A stretch of DNA of 48,368 bases, from positions 1 to 48,368 of the forward strand of contig JAUQPW010000036.1 of NCBI GenBank assembly GCA_030550175.1. The letters run 5' to 3'. The position numbers were made by a program, and so were the translations under genes. This stretch comes from a bacterium (lineage in GTDB: Bacteria; Moduliflexota; Moduliflexia; Moduliflexales; JAUQPW01). A model generated the notes under the pieces. It saw only the letters and a list, made by a program, of their open reading frames with translations, ran no database searches and was not told the origin of the DNA. Of the stretch, positions 48,110-48,368 are shown piece by piece (positions within the stretch are counted from its first letter, which is position 1; each line of letters starts with the position of its first letter).

Positions 48110-48368
48110 ATGAACGAAGAAGCAAAACCCATTGGTAAAGTTTATCTGGTTGGTGCAGGCCCTGGAGACCCTGGACTTATTACTTTGAAGGGAATCCGAT
48201 GTATTCAACAGGCCGATGTAATCTTGTATGATTACCTGGCTTCTGAAGAGTTATTGAGATATGCCGCACCGGGAGCCGAAATTATCTATGTAGGTAAGCA
48301 GGCCAGTAACTTCCAAACCGATCAAAAAATAATTAACCAGAAGATGATCGAGGAGGCAAGATCCGGGA
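48110..48368 (+). CDS. cobA: Uroporphyrinogen-III C-methyltransferase, N-terminal part
   Basis: From an ATG at 48110 the frame runs 86 codons to the window end. The product has GKVYLVGAGPGDPGLITLKG, then ADVILYDYLASEELLRYAAP and IIYVGKQASNFQTDQKIINQ, the well-known start of SUMT (CobA/CysG-type). It makes precorrin-2 (dihydrosirohydrochlorin) from uroporphyrinogen III, the first committed step. It may be fused further on to HemD, which cannot be seen. It is 19 bp downstream of cbiH. Confidence 0.92.
   Translation, partial: MNEEAKPIGKVYLVGAGPGDPGLITLKGIRCIQQADVILYDYLASEELLRYAAPGAEIIYVGKQASNFQTDQKIINQKMIEEARSG

Overview
The window is from a Gram-negative bacterium of uncertain, probably uncultured lineage. 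Bacterial housekeeping genes (ffh, rpsP, rimM, trmD, rplS, rnhB, era, hrcA, grpE, dnaJ) and outer-membrane and periplasmic proteins rule out an archaeon. The base composition is moderate (mid-40s % GC by eye). The same chromosome segment carries archaeal-style C1 genes for methanofuran and tetrahydromethanopterin (H4MPT) and a long anaerobic-type cobalamin operon. I cannot assign a phylum from sequence alone.

Layout. (1) Positions 1-3.1 kb, minus strand: a metal (Zn/Mn-type) ABC uptake locus with a substrate-binding protein (partial), a permease whose reading frame continues into an outer-membrane barrel, and an ATPase. (2) 3.1-13 kb, minus strand: fwdD-fwdB-DUF1097-like membrane protein-fwdA-ftr-fwdC-mch, then a hybrid histidine kinase and a RimK-type ATP-grasp ligase. 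FwdB keeps the cysteines expected for a 4Fe-4S cluster and the metal-ligand cysteine, and FwdD is present. The operon therefore looks like a redox-active formylmethanofuran dehydrogenase rather than the redox-dead Fhc hydrolase of methylotrophic proteobacteria. (3) 13.2-14.6 kb, plus: glgA. (4) 14.8-24.3 kb, minus: ffh-rpsP-khpA-rimM-trmD-SPOUT methyltransferase-rplS-rnhB-plsY-unknown-era and a class III nucleotide cyclase. (5) 24.5-28.9 kb, plus: a promoter with a CIRCE operator, then hrcA-grpE-dnaJ (no dnaK), a strong terminator, and a lytic transglycosylase. (6) 28.9 kb to the end, plus: promoter, cobalamin riboswitch and intrinsic terminator, followed by cobQ-cbiA-(beta-propeller)-cobO-cobN-chlID-cbiX-cbiC-cbiD-cbiET-cbiL-cbiFG-cbiH-cobA (cut by the window edge).

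How the parts work together. FwdABCD, Ftr and Mch interconvert CO2 or formyl-methanofuran, formyl-H4MPT and methenyl-H4MPT. The ATP-grasp ligase probably adds glutamate to H4MPT or methanofuran. The cobalamin operon covers most of corrin ring synthesis, with two possible cobalt-insertion systems (CobN/ChlID and CbiX), and is under riboswitch feedback control.

A second theme is the abundance of short degenerate tandem and palindromic repeats. At least five types are visible: GGGAGTAT octamers, ACTCAGG heptamers, GACGCGG-type, GTAAG-type, and purine-rich palindromes. They sit at gene junctions, often encode the last residues and stop codon or the first residues of a gene, and in cobN, chlID and cbiET appear to form in-frame inserts.
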